Shown: positions 1-6,264 of the stretch, piece after piece
How the letters are laid out: every line of letters begins with the position of its first letter
Numbering within the stretch: position 1 is the stretch's first letter
Source of the DNA: JBGPYB01 sp041493035
Lineage (GTDB): Bacteria > Acidobacteriota > Vicinamibacteria > Fen-336
Reading direction: 5' to 3'
Assembly (NCBI GenBank): GCA_041493035.1
Contig: JBGPYB010000133.1
Location: 1 to 12,805, forward strand
DNA: 12,805 nucleotides
The notes under the pieces: generated by a model
What the model was told of the DNA's origin: nothing
Databases searched by the model: none
Seen by the model: only the letters and a program-made list of their open reading frames with translations
Position numbers and translations under genes: made by a program

Positions 1-49
1 AGCGGGCAATCGGAAATCTGGAGCTCGGCCGATTGGGCCGGAGTTAGCG
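1..49 (-). repeat. Partial attC-like recombination site, cut by window edge
   Basis: Read on the minus strand, a core-like heptamer CGCTAAC (49-43) lies 2 nt after the stop codon of the 63-codon ORF. It is followed by a 7-nt spacer, then CAATCGG (35-29), 15 unpaired bases (28-14) and the exact complement CCGATTG (13-7). Six more bases run to the window edge. This matches the R''-spacer-L''-loop-L'-spacer half of an integron attC, and the missing R' would fall just outside the window, giving a site near the known minimum of about 57 bp. The core departs from RYYYAAC at its first two positions. An attC cannot be proven without the missing R' arm; the perfect 7+7 bp hairpin is what is directly seen. 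Confidence 0.4.
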
Positions 50-51
50 AA

Positions 52-243
52 TCACGCTATGCGAAAAGGCAGGTTAGCGTAGTTCTGGATGGCGCCGAAC
101 CGAATCGTGAGCGTCCGGCCCTCTCCGGGCATCGCCTGCACAGCCTGCTTGGGGAGAGAGATATCGAGCTGCAGTTCGCTGCGAGGGCGCGCCCCAACCC
201 GTTCAAGTATGGCGCCATGCAGATCCAGGTCTTCGAGAATCAT
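52..243 (-). CDS. Small hypothetical protein, probable integron-cassette gene
   Basis: This ORF of 63 residues starts with ATG at 243 and ends with TGA at 54-52. The protein begins MILEDLDLHGAILERV and ends IRFGAIQNYANLPFRIA. The pattern of alternating hydrophobic beta segments after a 'DLDLHGA' start looks like a real small protein, but I recognise no family. It has no signal peptide, no membrane segment and no cysteine. Only a weak AGG directly abuts the ATG, so ribosome binding looks poor; this is common in cassette genes, which often depend on an outside promoter. A GTTAGCC heptamer lies 10 nt upstream and a CGCTAAC heptamer 2 nt downstream, which is the layout of a gene cassette. It could also be the shortened remains of a longer protein. 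The reading frame is fairly well supported; the function is unknown. Confidence 0.5.
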   Translation of the reverse strand: MILEDLDLHGAILERVGARPRSELQLDISLPKQAVQAMPGEGRTLTIRFGAIQNYANLPFRIA

Positions 244-253
244 CCTATGGCCT

Positions 254-260
254 GGCTAAC
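254..260 (-). other. Cassette 5' boundary / attI-type core site GTTAGCC
   Basis: Minus strand reads GTTAGCC at 260-254, one mismatch from the integron core consensus GTTRRRY, in which strand exchange falls between G and TT. It lies 10 nt ahead of the ATG of the 63-codon ORF. Its complement GGCTAAC matches the downstream core CGCTAAC (49-43) at 6 of 7 positions, as expected if both derive from one circular cassette. Heptamers occur often by chance, so the support comes from position and mutual complementarity. Confidence 0.35.
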
Positions 261-461
261 ACTTAGTCTGCATAACTCGCGAATTCGTTATTCGTTGCGA
301 AAGTCGTTCGGGAGGGCGTTGGCGGGAGGGGACACGATGGTCCGAACGACCCTTGGGTGAACGATTTGGCGGGGCGTGAGCTCGGGGGATGAGCTTCGCT
401 GCCCAATTGGGTATCCCTTGCGAGGGGTCTCTGGTCACCGATCTCACCTCTGGCCGGCGTC
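261..461 (-). other. Non-coding stretch between broken integrase and cassette; possible former attI
   Basis: No convincing gene is seen here; the open frame crossing it is arginine- and proline-rich with no recognisable domain. The stretch lies between the 3' end of the integrase remnant and the first cassette boundary, where attI sits in reverse-type integrons. It contains a perfect 9-bp inverted repeat (303-311 with 342-350). A second short palindromic element, ATAAC...GTTAT, is seen on the minus strand around 272-291, just before the GTTAGCC core. Assignment as attI is inference from position, since attI sequences are not conserved between integrons. Confidence 0.3.
303..350. repeat. Perfect 9-bp inverted repeat with 30-nt loop
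   Basis: GTCGTTCGG at 303-311 is exactly complementary to CCGAACGAC at 342-350. The loop is G-rich on the plus strand (gagggcg, gcgggagggg) and no T-run follows on either side, so it does not look like an intrinsic terminator. Its place between the integrase remnant and the cassette suggests either a degraded attC/attI arm or a folded single-strand element. Confidence 0.5.
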
Positions 462-942
462 TCACCGGTCCTGATCCAGGGGGCTACGGACTCCCTTGCA
501 GCCGATGGAGGTGACGTGAGTATAGATCATCGTGGTGGTCAGATCCTGGTGGCCGAGGAGCTCCTGGATGGTACGGATGTCGTACCCGGATTCCAGCATG
601 TGGGTGGCAAAGGAATGCCGATCCACGGCCTTCTGTATCAGCGTCTCGTGGACGTGATGCCGGCGTCGCGTTCCGGTGACGGGGTCACGGTAGTGCGACG
701 CTGCGGGGAAGACGTATTGTGAGATCCACTCACGATCCATGGAGGGCTGATGCCGCAGCAGCGCTTCGGGCAGCACGGCTCTTCCAAGACCTTGGCTGAG
801 GTCGTCCTTGTGGAGCTGCTTCACGTAGGTGCTCCCGCAGGGCCTTCTTATTGACCTCGTCGCGGCGCAGCACGATGGGCAACGGGCGTTTCCGCTTGGC
901 CCGCTCGATTTCCTGGATCTTCCCGGGGTCGCGGTCGAGCAG
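462..942 (-). pseudogene. intI: Integron integrase (IntI-type tyrosine recombinase), decayed
   Basis: Two fragments in different frames match consecutive parts of integron integrases. The upstream fragment (about 942-826) carries KIQEIERAKRKRPLPIVL-RRDEV, which is then joined directly to KALREHL; roughly 100 residues including box I with its catalytic arginine are missing, with the junction near 850. A one-base frameshift at about 825-828 leads into the second fragment (824-462), VKQLHKDDL...GVRSPLD. That part holds the IntI-specific insertion (LPEALLRHQPSMDREWISQYVFP), the RRRHHVHE strand, RHSFATHMLESGYDIRT, LLGHQD and the tyrosine nucleophile in TTTMIYTHV. A second in-frame deletion of about 20 residues near 622 fuses QKAV to DRHSFATH and removes the HxL part of the HxLR box. 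The protein cannot be active. The IntI-specific insertion and GVRSPLD end separate it from XerC/XerD. The N-terminal SAM-like domain is not recognisable beyond about 942. Confidence 0.88.
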
Positions 943-1066
943 CCGCGGTTTGGACGGCGCGGGAGCGTCCATGGTTCGGCCGGAGCAGGACCGGACGCCC
1001 CAGGATTCGGTCTTCCTCACCGAAGCGTGGCCGCGGGTTCCATCGGAATTTCCGAGCGCGAGGCGA

Positions 1067-1072
1067 TAAACT
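1067..1072 (+). promoter_or_regulatory. Possible -10 element (TAAACT) close to the start codon
   Basis: TAAACT ends 13 nt before the ATG at 1086, giving an expected transcript start only a few bases before the start codon. There is no Shine-Dalgarno-like run just upstream of the ATG, and only a weak -35 (TCGGAA, 1043-1048, 18-nt spacer). The same hexamer precedes metH. It is a single short motif, so support is modest. Confidence 0.3.
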
Positions 1073-1085
1073 CGGCCCGGAATCC

Positions 1086-2465
1086 ATGCAACCTCGCCTC
1101 CGGCCGGCCACGCTGCTCCTCATGCTCACCGCCTCATGCGCAAGCCCACCTCCTCCGCCGGTCGCCCACGATCCGGTCTGTGGCAACGGCATCGTCGAGG
1201 CGCGCGAGGAATGCGACGACGGCAATTCGAACGACGGGGACGCCTGCCTCACGACGTGCTTGAAGCCGCTGGCGTGGGTCACGGGCGAGCCCCACGTCCA
1301 CGGCCACGGGTGCAGCGGGCTCCGCGCGCCGGTGAACCTGGTCCAGCTTCTCGAGGAGCAGTCTTTCGACATCGGCAGCGCCCTCGTCTGGGGGCACGGC
1401 TACGAGGTCGACAGCGCCTATTTCACGGGCAAGGACAATCCCGCCTCGCTCCCGGGCCACATCTTGCACTACGACCTCGAGACCTCCGCGATGGGACCCA
1501 GCAAGACCGGTCACCTGGTGCTTCTCGGTCTCAATTCCCTGGCCTATTCCAACGACATCTTCTACACGCCGAAGTCGGGCGTGCCGGTGGTCGATTGGGC
1601 TCGCGCGCAGGGGGACAAGGTGGCCGTGGGGATCGCCCACGGCCAATTCTGGAACGCGAACAACGACTACCCGAGTTTCCCCATTCCAAACTGTTGCCTC
1701 CCTCCGGACGACTGCTGCGTTCCCTGGGAATTGCCGGTTCACACCGCCCGCGGGCGCCTCGATTTCCTCATCACCGAGGGGCACGGGGACACGCGAGGAC
1801 CGGTCGACACGGCGACGTGGCGCATCTGGTCGAAGCTTCTCAACTCCGGCTTTCGCCTCACGCTGGTGGGCGGAGCCGACTATCCCTGCGTCGAAGGCAC
1901 GTATGCCCTCAAGACGCCGCGGACGCGCATCTTCATCGACGGGGACGCGACCTACGACAAGTGGCTCGAGGCGCTGCGCACGGGCCATGCGGTCGTGACC
2001 CTGGCGGCGGGGGATCAGCTCAACCTGCGGATCGACGGAGGGCGCCTCGGGTCCGAAGTTCAGGTGGCGGCAGGCACGCCGGTCACCGTGGCGATCGACG
2101 GGCGGTTCGTCACCGGCGACCAGGTCGAGATTCTGGCCAACGGGTCGGTCGTCGCCACCATCCCCGTCGGCGTCGGTCCCCAGGCCGCGTCGATCCCGCT
2201 GACGTTGCCCACGAGTTCCTGGGTCGTGGCTCGCAGCGCCCACGACCTCACGAACCCCGTCTACGTCCTCGTGGACGCGAAGCCCGTCCGCGCCTCGGCC
2301 AATGACGCCTGCTACTGGGCCCGTTACATGGACCACCTCGGCGGCATCATGAGACGTCGACGCATGCTGGGGGAGACCCAGAACCAGGCCCTCAGCGCCT
2401 ATGCCGAGGCCAAGGGGATCTTCCTGCAACGCTTTGCCGAAGCCGGGGGCCTGACCTGCCAATGA
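1086..2465 (+). CDS. Secreted lipoprotein with cysteine-rich repeat and CehA/McbA-type PHP metallohydrolase domain
   Basis: This protein of 459 residues has a lipoprotein signal (hydrophobic residues 8-16, LTASC, acylated Cys18), then a proline linker. Residues 31-58 (VCGNGIVEAREECDDGN...CLTTC) form one DUF4215-type repeat, common on myxobacterial and other deltaproteobacterial surface proteins. From about residue 66 the protein resembles CehA/McbA hydrolases of the PHP superfamily: PHVHGHG (70-74) takes the place of the usual D-x-H-x-H metal site, with further candidate ligands His104, His185 (GIAHGQ), His233 (TEGHGD) and Asp265. The region TPRTRIFIDG...YDKWLEALRTGHAVVT and the C-terminal NPVYVLVDAKPVRAS are also typical of the family. 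A Cys-rich insertion (CC203-204, CC210-211) may form disulfides. It probably acts at the outer membrane or cell surface; the substrate is unknown, and the 'carbaryl hydrolase' name should not be read as activity. No good Shine-Dalgarno is seen before ATG 1086. Confidence 0.85.
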   Translation: MQPRLRPATLLLMLTASCASPPPPPVAHDPVCGNGIVEAREECDDGNSNDGDACLTTCLKPLAWVTGEPHVHGHGCSGLRAPVNLVQLLEEQSFDIGSALVWGHGYEVDSAYFTGKDNPASLPGHILHYDLETSAMGPSKTGHLVLLGLNSLAYSNDIFYTPKSGVPVVDWARAQGDKVAVGIAHGQFWNANNDYPSFPIPNCCLPPDDCCVPWELPVHTARGRLDFLITEGHGDTRGPVDTATWRIWSKLLNSGFRLTLVGGADYPCVEGTYALKTPRTRIFIDGDATYDKWLEALRTGHAVVTLAAGDQLNLRIDGGRLGSEVQVAAGTPVTVAIDGRFVTGDQVEILANGSVVATIPVGVGPQAASIPLTLPTSSWVVARSAHDLTNPVYVLVDAKPVRASANDACYWARYMDHLGGIMRRRRMLGETQNQALSAYAEAKGIFLQRFAEAGGLTCQ

Positions 2466-2505
2466 GGCGGTTTCCGGGGGCAGTGGTCAGTGTGTTAAGT
2501 AAAGA

Positions 2506-2535
2506 TTGACAGCTGTTCATGACGAGCGCTACCCT
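2506..2535 (+). promoter_or_regulatory. Sigma70-like promoter for the SGNH hydrolase gene
   Basis: A perfect -35 TTGACA (2506-2511) is followed after 18 nt by TACCCT (2530-2535), which matches TATAAT at three positions including the conserved TA and final T. Transcription would begin near 2542. This lies between the stop of the lipoprotein gene (2465) and the hydrolase, so the latter is probably its own transcription unit. Confidence 0.6.
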
Positions 2536-2603
2536 AGCAGTCGTGGGTGGATGGCGCTCCCGACCCCTCGGGTAGAGGCTCCGTCACCCGCGCCGGTGGC
2601 ACG

Positions 2604-3764
2604 ATGGCCTCGATCTCTTCGCGCAACCCGCCGTTCAGTAGCTCCCCGGAGCCTACCTCGCCGGCCTCTTCCTCCCGTCTCAGGAAGCTGCCGAGACTCG
2701 AGGTTCTGCTCGCCACCGCCACCATCCTCGTGCTCGTTCTGATGTTGGGAGCGGTGGAGGGGACGCTGCGGCTCTTCGACATCGGCGCCGCCGAGGCCGG
2801 GACTTTCGGTCCGCTTCACGTCTATTCCGACGTCTACGGCTGGACGCCGCGCAAGAGCTTTCGCATGGCGGATGAGAGCGGCGTCACGACGATCAACGCC
2901 CACGGCTATCGTGGCCGCGCGCTGCCAGCGGAGAAGAACGTCCAGACTCGAGTCGTGGTTCTCGGCGACTCCATAGGCTTCGGCCTCGAGGTGGGGGATG
3001 AGCAGACCTTCTCCAATGTCCTCGATGAACGGAACGACGTGGAGGTCGCGAACTTGGCCGTCCAGGGCTACGACCCCGGGCAGGAGCTGATCAAGTTGGA
3101 GCGCGAGGCGCTCCCCCTGAAGCCGGACGTCGTCGTGCTGGCTCTCTGCCTGAACAACGACTTCGCCGATGCAGCACTTCCGGTGTTCTTGTACGACGGC
3201 CGTCATCCGAAGCCGTTTTTTCGCATCGAGGACGGAGCCCTCGTCCAGCACAGCGAACAGCTCCGCTTGTCGCTCCGCCATAGGCTGGGCCTCGCCCTCA
3301 GCGAGCACTCCCGTCTCTACGGCCTCGTCGCCGCAAGAAGGGCCGCCGCGGTCGCCACACCCGTCGCCGAGGTCGAGCATTGGAGCCGGCGGATGAAAGA
3401 GGCCCTGGACGATCGCGCAGCAGCCGTCGGGTTGACCGCGCGGCTGCTGGGTCAGATGGCCGAGGACTGCCGAAAGGCCGGCGTCGAGTTCGTCGTCCTC
3501 GCTTTCCCTGACAAGCCGACGTTCAGGGGCGACACATCCTGGCTGGACGAGCTGCGAGCGACGCCCTCTCTGCATGGCGTCACTACCGTCGACATGGCGG
3601 AGCGCTTTCGAGGGCGGAGCCTTCTCTTCAGGGACGTCGCTCTAGACGGCATTGGCCACCTGAGCGTGAAGGGACATCAGGTCGCCGCGGAGATCATCCA
3701 CGACGTCTTGACGGAACGGGGCCTTATGGCCAGGGGTCCGGGCGTGGCGCGCCCGACGTCCTAA
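2604..3764 (+). CDS. Membrane-anchored SGNH/GDSL-family hydrolase
   Basis: From ATG 2604 the protein has 386 residues: a Ser/Pro-rich cytoplasmic tail (1-27), one membrane segment (about 32-53, LLATATILVLVLMLGAV), then an exported SGNH hydrolase domain. Block I is VVVLGDSIGFG with nucleophile Ser123, block II is NLAVQGYDPGQ (Gly155), block III is LCLNNDF (Asn184/185), and block V is DGIGHLSVKGH (Asp348, His352). Family members are esterases, lipases or sugar O-acyl-transfer enzymes. The extracytoplasmic orientation and mid-size domain fit trimming or acetylation of envelope polysaccharides, but no substrate can be named. The spacing Asp-x-x-x-His is one residue longer than the usual DxxH. Start choice: ATG 2604 has GGTGG 4 nt upstream and a leader of about 60 nt from the predicted promoter; the alternative GTG at 2547 would leave almost no leader. 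The gene ends 5 bp from the convergent XRE-cupin gene. Confidence 0.85.
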   Translation: MASISSRNPPFSSSPEPTSPASSSRLRKLPRLEVLLATATILVLVLMLGAVEGTLRLFDIGAAEAGTFGPLHVYSDVYGWTPRKSFRMADESGVTTINAHGYRGRALPAEKNVQTRVVVLGDSIGFGLEVGDEQTFSNVLDERNDVEVANLAVQGYDPGQELIKLEREALPLKPDVVVLALCLNNDFADAALPVFLYDGRHPKPFFRIEDGALVQHSEQLRLSLRHRLGLALSEHSRLYGLVAARRAAAVATPVAEVEHWSRRMKEALDDRAAAVGLTARLLGQMAEDCRKAGVEFVVLAFPDKPTFRGDTSWLDELRATPSLHGVTTVDMAERFRGRSLLFRDVALDGIGHLSVKGHQVAAEIIHDVLTERGLMARGPGVARPTS

Positions 3765-3769
3765 GCCCG

Positions 3770-4375
3770 CTAACCGGCCTTGTTCGGCGCGGACGCGGGA
3801 GAGCGACCCCCCGGTTCGGCCCGTGCGGAGACGACCAGGATGCGCGCCGGCAACGAGCCGTCGTTGACCCAGAGGCGCAGCTCTCGTGGCAAGATCGTCG
3901 CCGCGTCTCCGTGCGCCATCGCGTGGATTTCGGGGCCGAGGGTCAGGCTCACCTCTCCTTCGAGGACGAATGCGAACTCTCCTTGCTGCCGTGGGTAGGG
4001 ATGCTTTCCGCTTCGGCCGCCCGCTTCGAGCGTGATGAGCATCGCATCGAGGGGATGGCGCGCGTCCATCGGTGCCAGCCCCTCGACGGTGGCGTGAGAC
4101 CACGAGCTCGAGAGCGTCTCGCGTTCAGAAGCCCGGACGATCGAGCCGGCCTCCGCGGACGCAGCGGCGGCGAAGAACTCGCCCAGCGTCACCCCCAGCG
4201 CCTCGGCGATCTTCTGCATCGAGTTGATGGATGGTGACACGAGCCCGTTCTCGACCTGGGAGATGAAGCTCGGAGAGAAGTCCGTGCGCGTGGCCAACGT
4301 CCGAAGGGAGATGTTGGAGGACACGCGCAACTGGCGGATGTGGGCCCCCACGGCCTCCTGCTTCAGAAGAGCCAT
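3770..4375 (-). CDS. XRE-family transcriptional regulator with C-terminal cupin domain
   Basis: This regulator of 201 residues has a helix-turn-helix at about 11-68 (IRQLRVSSNISLRTLATRTDFSPSFISQVENGLVSPSINSMQKIAEALGV) followed by a cupin barrel at about 110-184 (HPYPRQQGEFAFVLEGEVSLTLG...). Regulators of this type sense a small ligand in the cupin and control neighbouring metabolic or stress genes. Cupin motif 1 keeps His125, Glu133 and Gly140; in motif 2 the usual 'PH...N' becomes PRELRLWVND, so the second-motif histidine is absent and metal binding is doubtful. ATG 4375 is chosen because it lies 5 nt after the kinase stop with a GGTGA Shine-Dalgarno that overlaps that stop; the open frame continues upstream only as antisense of the kinase. 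It is the second gene of the kinase operon. Targets are unknown; autoregulation is possible. Confidence 0.9.
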   Translation of the reverse strand: MALLKQEAVGAHIRQLRVSSNISLRTLATRTDFSPSFISQVENGLVSPSINSMQKIAEALGVTLGEFFAAAASAEAGSIVRASERETLSSSWSHATVEGLAPMDARHPLDAMLITLEAGGRSGKHPYPRQQGEFAFVLEGEVSLTLGPEIHAMAHGDAATILPRELRLWVNDGSLPARILVVSARAEPGGRSPASAPNKAG

Positions 4376-4380
4376 GCGGG

Positions 4381-6225
4381 TCACCGCCCGATCTGGAAGC
4401 GCTGCCGGACTGGCCAGCGGACCCGAACCTTGAGGCCCTGCTTCTGGGCCGGTTCGAATCGCCAAGTCTTGACCGCGTCGAGCACCGCCTGATCGAGAAC
4501 CTCGCCGGCGGACTCGATCACGCGCAGGCCGGTGGGCTCGCCTTTTTCGGTGACGATCATCTCGACTACCACCAGTCCCTGCATATGAGCCTTCTGCGCG
4601 CGGGCGGGATAGCTCGCGGTCTCCCCGGAGATCCTCTTGGGTGGGATCACGTCGGCCCCCAGCTCTACGAGGTCCCCTTCCTTGAGAGGGACCGGCGTGG
4701 GCTCGGGCTCTGGCGAGGGTTTGCGTTCGGCAGGAATAGCGGCGAGTTTGGCGTCGAGGGTGATCGCCCGTCCGGCCAGCGCCTCGACGCGCTGGCGCCA
4801 GGGTCTGTACCCGGCCGCCTGGACGCGAACGTCGTGGATTCCTGGGGAAAGACGGACCTCGGCGAGGGGCGCCTTGCCGGCCTCGCGACCGTCGACGATG
4901 ACTGACGCTCCCGGGGGGTCCGACATGATCGCCGCCTTCGCCTCGGTGGGCTGTAGCGAGAAGCGGAGCGGAGCGAGCGGGGCATCCGCCGCGATCTCGA
5001 GGCTCAACTCCGCCGAAGCGTAGCCGTCGCGAGCTACGCGGACGGTGCGCAAGCCCGGCGCCACGGAGGGAATCGTCAGGGGCGAGACGCCGGCCTCCTT
5101 GCCGTCGATCGAGACGGTGGCCCCCGCCGGATCGGTCTCGATCCGCAGGCCTGTCGGCGCCGGCGAGGGTGAAGCTCCAAGAGCCGCGGTGGGTCGACGC
5201 GCAAGCCAGAGTCCACCGGCCACGGCCACGACGAGCACGACGGCTGCGGCAACAGCCCACGGCCCCTTGGCGGGACTGCCCGCGGCGCGCGTGGTTGCGG
5301 CCTTCTCACGGGCGGCCTGGATCTCGACCGTGACCGTCTCGTCAGCGGGGTCCTGGACCTTCCGGATCGGGGGGCGGAACGCCGCGTCGGAGTCGAGTTC
5401 GAAAGCGCGCAGCTCGAGGGCCGCGGTGAAGGCCTGGGCCGTGGGGTAACGTCCCGCCGGGGTTTTCGAAAGCGCCTTGCGGAAGACGTCGTCGTAGTGA
5501 GCCGGCAAAGTGTCGTTCCACTGGCGCGGGGGCGGAGGGTCTTCGTGGACGACTCGGTAGATCACCGTCGTCACCGTCGCTCCCTGGAACGGCTTCTGGC
5601 CGGTCAGGGTTTGGTAGGCGACGGTCGCCAGCGAAAAGAGATCAGCCCGTGTCGTGATCTCTTCTCCGGCGATCTGCTCCGGGGCCATGTAGGAAGGGGA
5701 GCCGAGGACCTCGCCCGCCTTCGTCATGTTCGACGATTCGGTGTGGGCCACGCCGAAATCCATCAACTTCGGCCGGCCGTCGGGGAGCACCATGATGTTC
5801 CCCGGCTTGATGTCCCGATGGATGACGCCCTTCTTGTGCGCGTAATCCAGGGCGTCGGCGATGGGGGCGAAAAGCTTGAGGGCATCCTTTGCGTCCAGCT
5901 TCCCTTTCTCCTGGATGAGGTCCTGTAGCGTCTTTCCTTCGAGGAATTCCATGACGAAGTAGTCGTCCCCGACGTCGAAGATGCTGACGATGTGGGGGTG
6001 GGAAAGGGCGCCGGCGAGCTGGGCTTCCCGCGAGAAGCGCTTGACGAAGTCCTCGGCGGTCTTCGGGTCGAGGTTGTCGGCCTTGAAGGTCTTGATGGCT
6101 ACTGCGCGACGGACCAGGGGGTCGAAGCCGCGGTAGACGCGCCCCATGGCCCCATCGCCGATGAGCCCCTCGACCTCGTACCGGCCGAATTTTTCTGGGT
6201 TTCCGGACGCGAGAGGCCTACTCAA
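4381..6225 (-). CDS. Transmembrane Ser/Thr protein kinase with periplasmic PEGA-PEGA-TonB_C region
   Basis: From the TTG at 6225 the protein has 614 residues. The cytoplasmic kinase (about 16-275) has every key element: glycine loop IGDGAMG (22-28), VAIK Lys45, Glu67, HRD 136-138 with Lys140 and Asn143, DFG Asp156, and APE 181-183; the activation loop holds Thr168, a candidate autophosphorylation site. One membrane helix (about 322-341) leads to two PEGA domains (about 359-411 and 431-485; TDPAGATVSIDGKEAG, SDPPGASVIVDGREAG), a Pro/Glu-rich linker (about 500-515) and a TonB C-terminal fold (about 530-612; YPARAQKAHMQGLVVVEMIV...AVKTWRFEPA). PEGA domains bind envelope surfaces; TonB_C normally contacts outer-membrane receptors, so a sensor of envelope state is a reasonable inference. 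The TTG start is supported by GGAGG 10 nt upstream (6240-6236) and a good promoter; there is no in-frame ATG nearby. First gene of an operon with the XRE-cupin regulator. Confidence 0.93.
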   Translation of the reverse strand: MSRPLASGNPEKFGRYEVEGLIGDGAMGRVYRGFDPLVRRAVAIKTFKADNLDPKTAEDFVKRFSREAQLAGALSHPHIVSIFDVGDDYFVMEFLEGKTLQDLIQEKGKLDAKDALKLFAPIADALDYAHKKGVIHRDIKPGNIMVLPDGRPKLMDFGVAHTESSNMTKAGEVLGSPSYMAPEQIAGEEITTRADLFSLATVAYQTLTGQKPFQGATVTTVIYRVVHEDPPPPRQWNDTLPAHYDDVFRKALSKTPAGRYPTAQAFTAALELRAFELDSDAAFRPPIRKVQDPADETVTVEIQAAREKAATTRAAGSPAKGPWAVAAAVVLVVAVAGGLWLARRPTAALGASPSPAPTGLRIETDPAGATVSIDGKEAGVSPLTIPSVAPGLRTVRVARDGYASAELSLEIAADAPLAPLRFSLQPTEAKAAIMSDPPGASVIVDGREAGKAPLAEVRLSPGIHDVRVQAAGYRPWRQRVEALAGRAITLDAKLAAIPAERKPSPEPEPTPVPLKEGDLVELGADVIPPKRISGETASYPARAQKAHMQGLVVVEMIVTEKGEPTGLRVIESAGEVLDQAVLDAVKTWRFEPAQKQGLKVRVRWPVRQRFQIGR

Positions 6226-6235
6226 GGGCGGACTG

Positions 6236-6240
6236 CCTCC
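6236..6240 (-). promoter_or_regulatory. Shine-Dalgarno deciding the kinase TTG start
   Basis: GGAGG on the minus strand lies 10 nt before TTG 6225. No ATG or GTG occurs in this frame between here and the start of the kinase domain, so TTG is the best start. Confidence 0.6.
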
Positions 6241-6264
6241 AGGGTGCGCGAGGGATCCGGATTC

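Noticed and set aside
73..79. A second GTTAGCG heptamer 30 bp from the one at 43-49, considered as the attC core
   Set aside because: It lies inside the 63-codon ORF and is not flanked by pairing arms, unlike the copy at 43-49.
256..465. A 69-codon minus-strand frame between integrase remnant and cassette ORF
   Set aside because: It is Arg/Pro-rich with no motif, and overlaps the end of the integrase and the cassette boundary.
1134..2462. A 442-codon antisense open frame across the lipoprotein gene
   Set aside because: No recognisable motif; the plus-strand protein has a signal, Cys-rich repeat and hydrolase motifs.
2547..2603. GTG start at 2547 for the SGNH hydrolase
   Set aside because: It lies about 5 nt from the predicted transcript start; ATG 2604 has its own GGTGG and leaves a normal cytoplasmic tail.
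3765..3769. Terminator between the convergent hydrolase and XRE-cupin genes
   Set aside because: Only 5 bp separate the stops and no strong stem with a T-run is visible on either strand.
4376..5260. An N-terminal extension that would fuse about 295 residues to the XRE-cupin regulator
   Set aside because: The extension is Arg/Gly/Pro-rich and antisense-frame to well-conserved kinase, PEGA and TonB_C coding; ATG 4375 has a proper Shine-Dalgarno.
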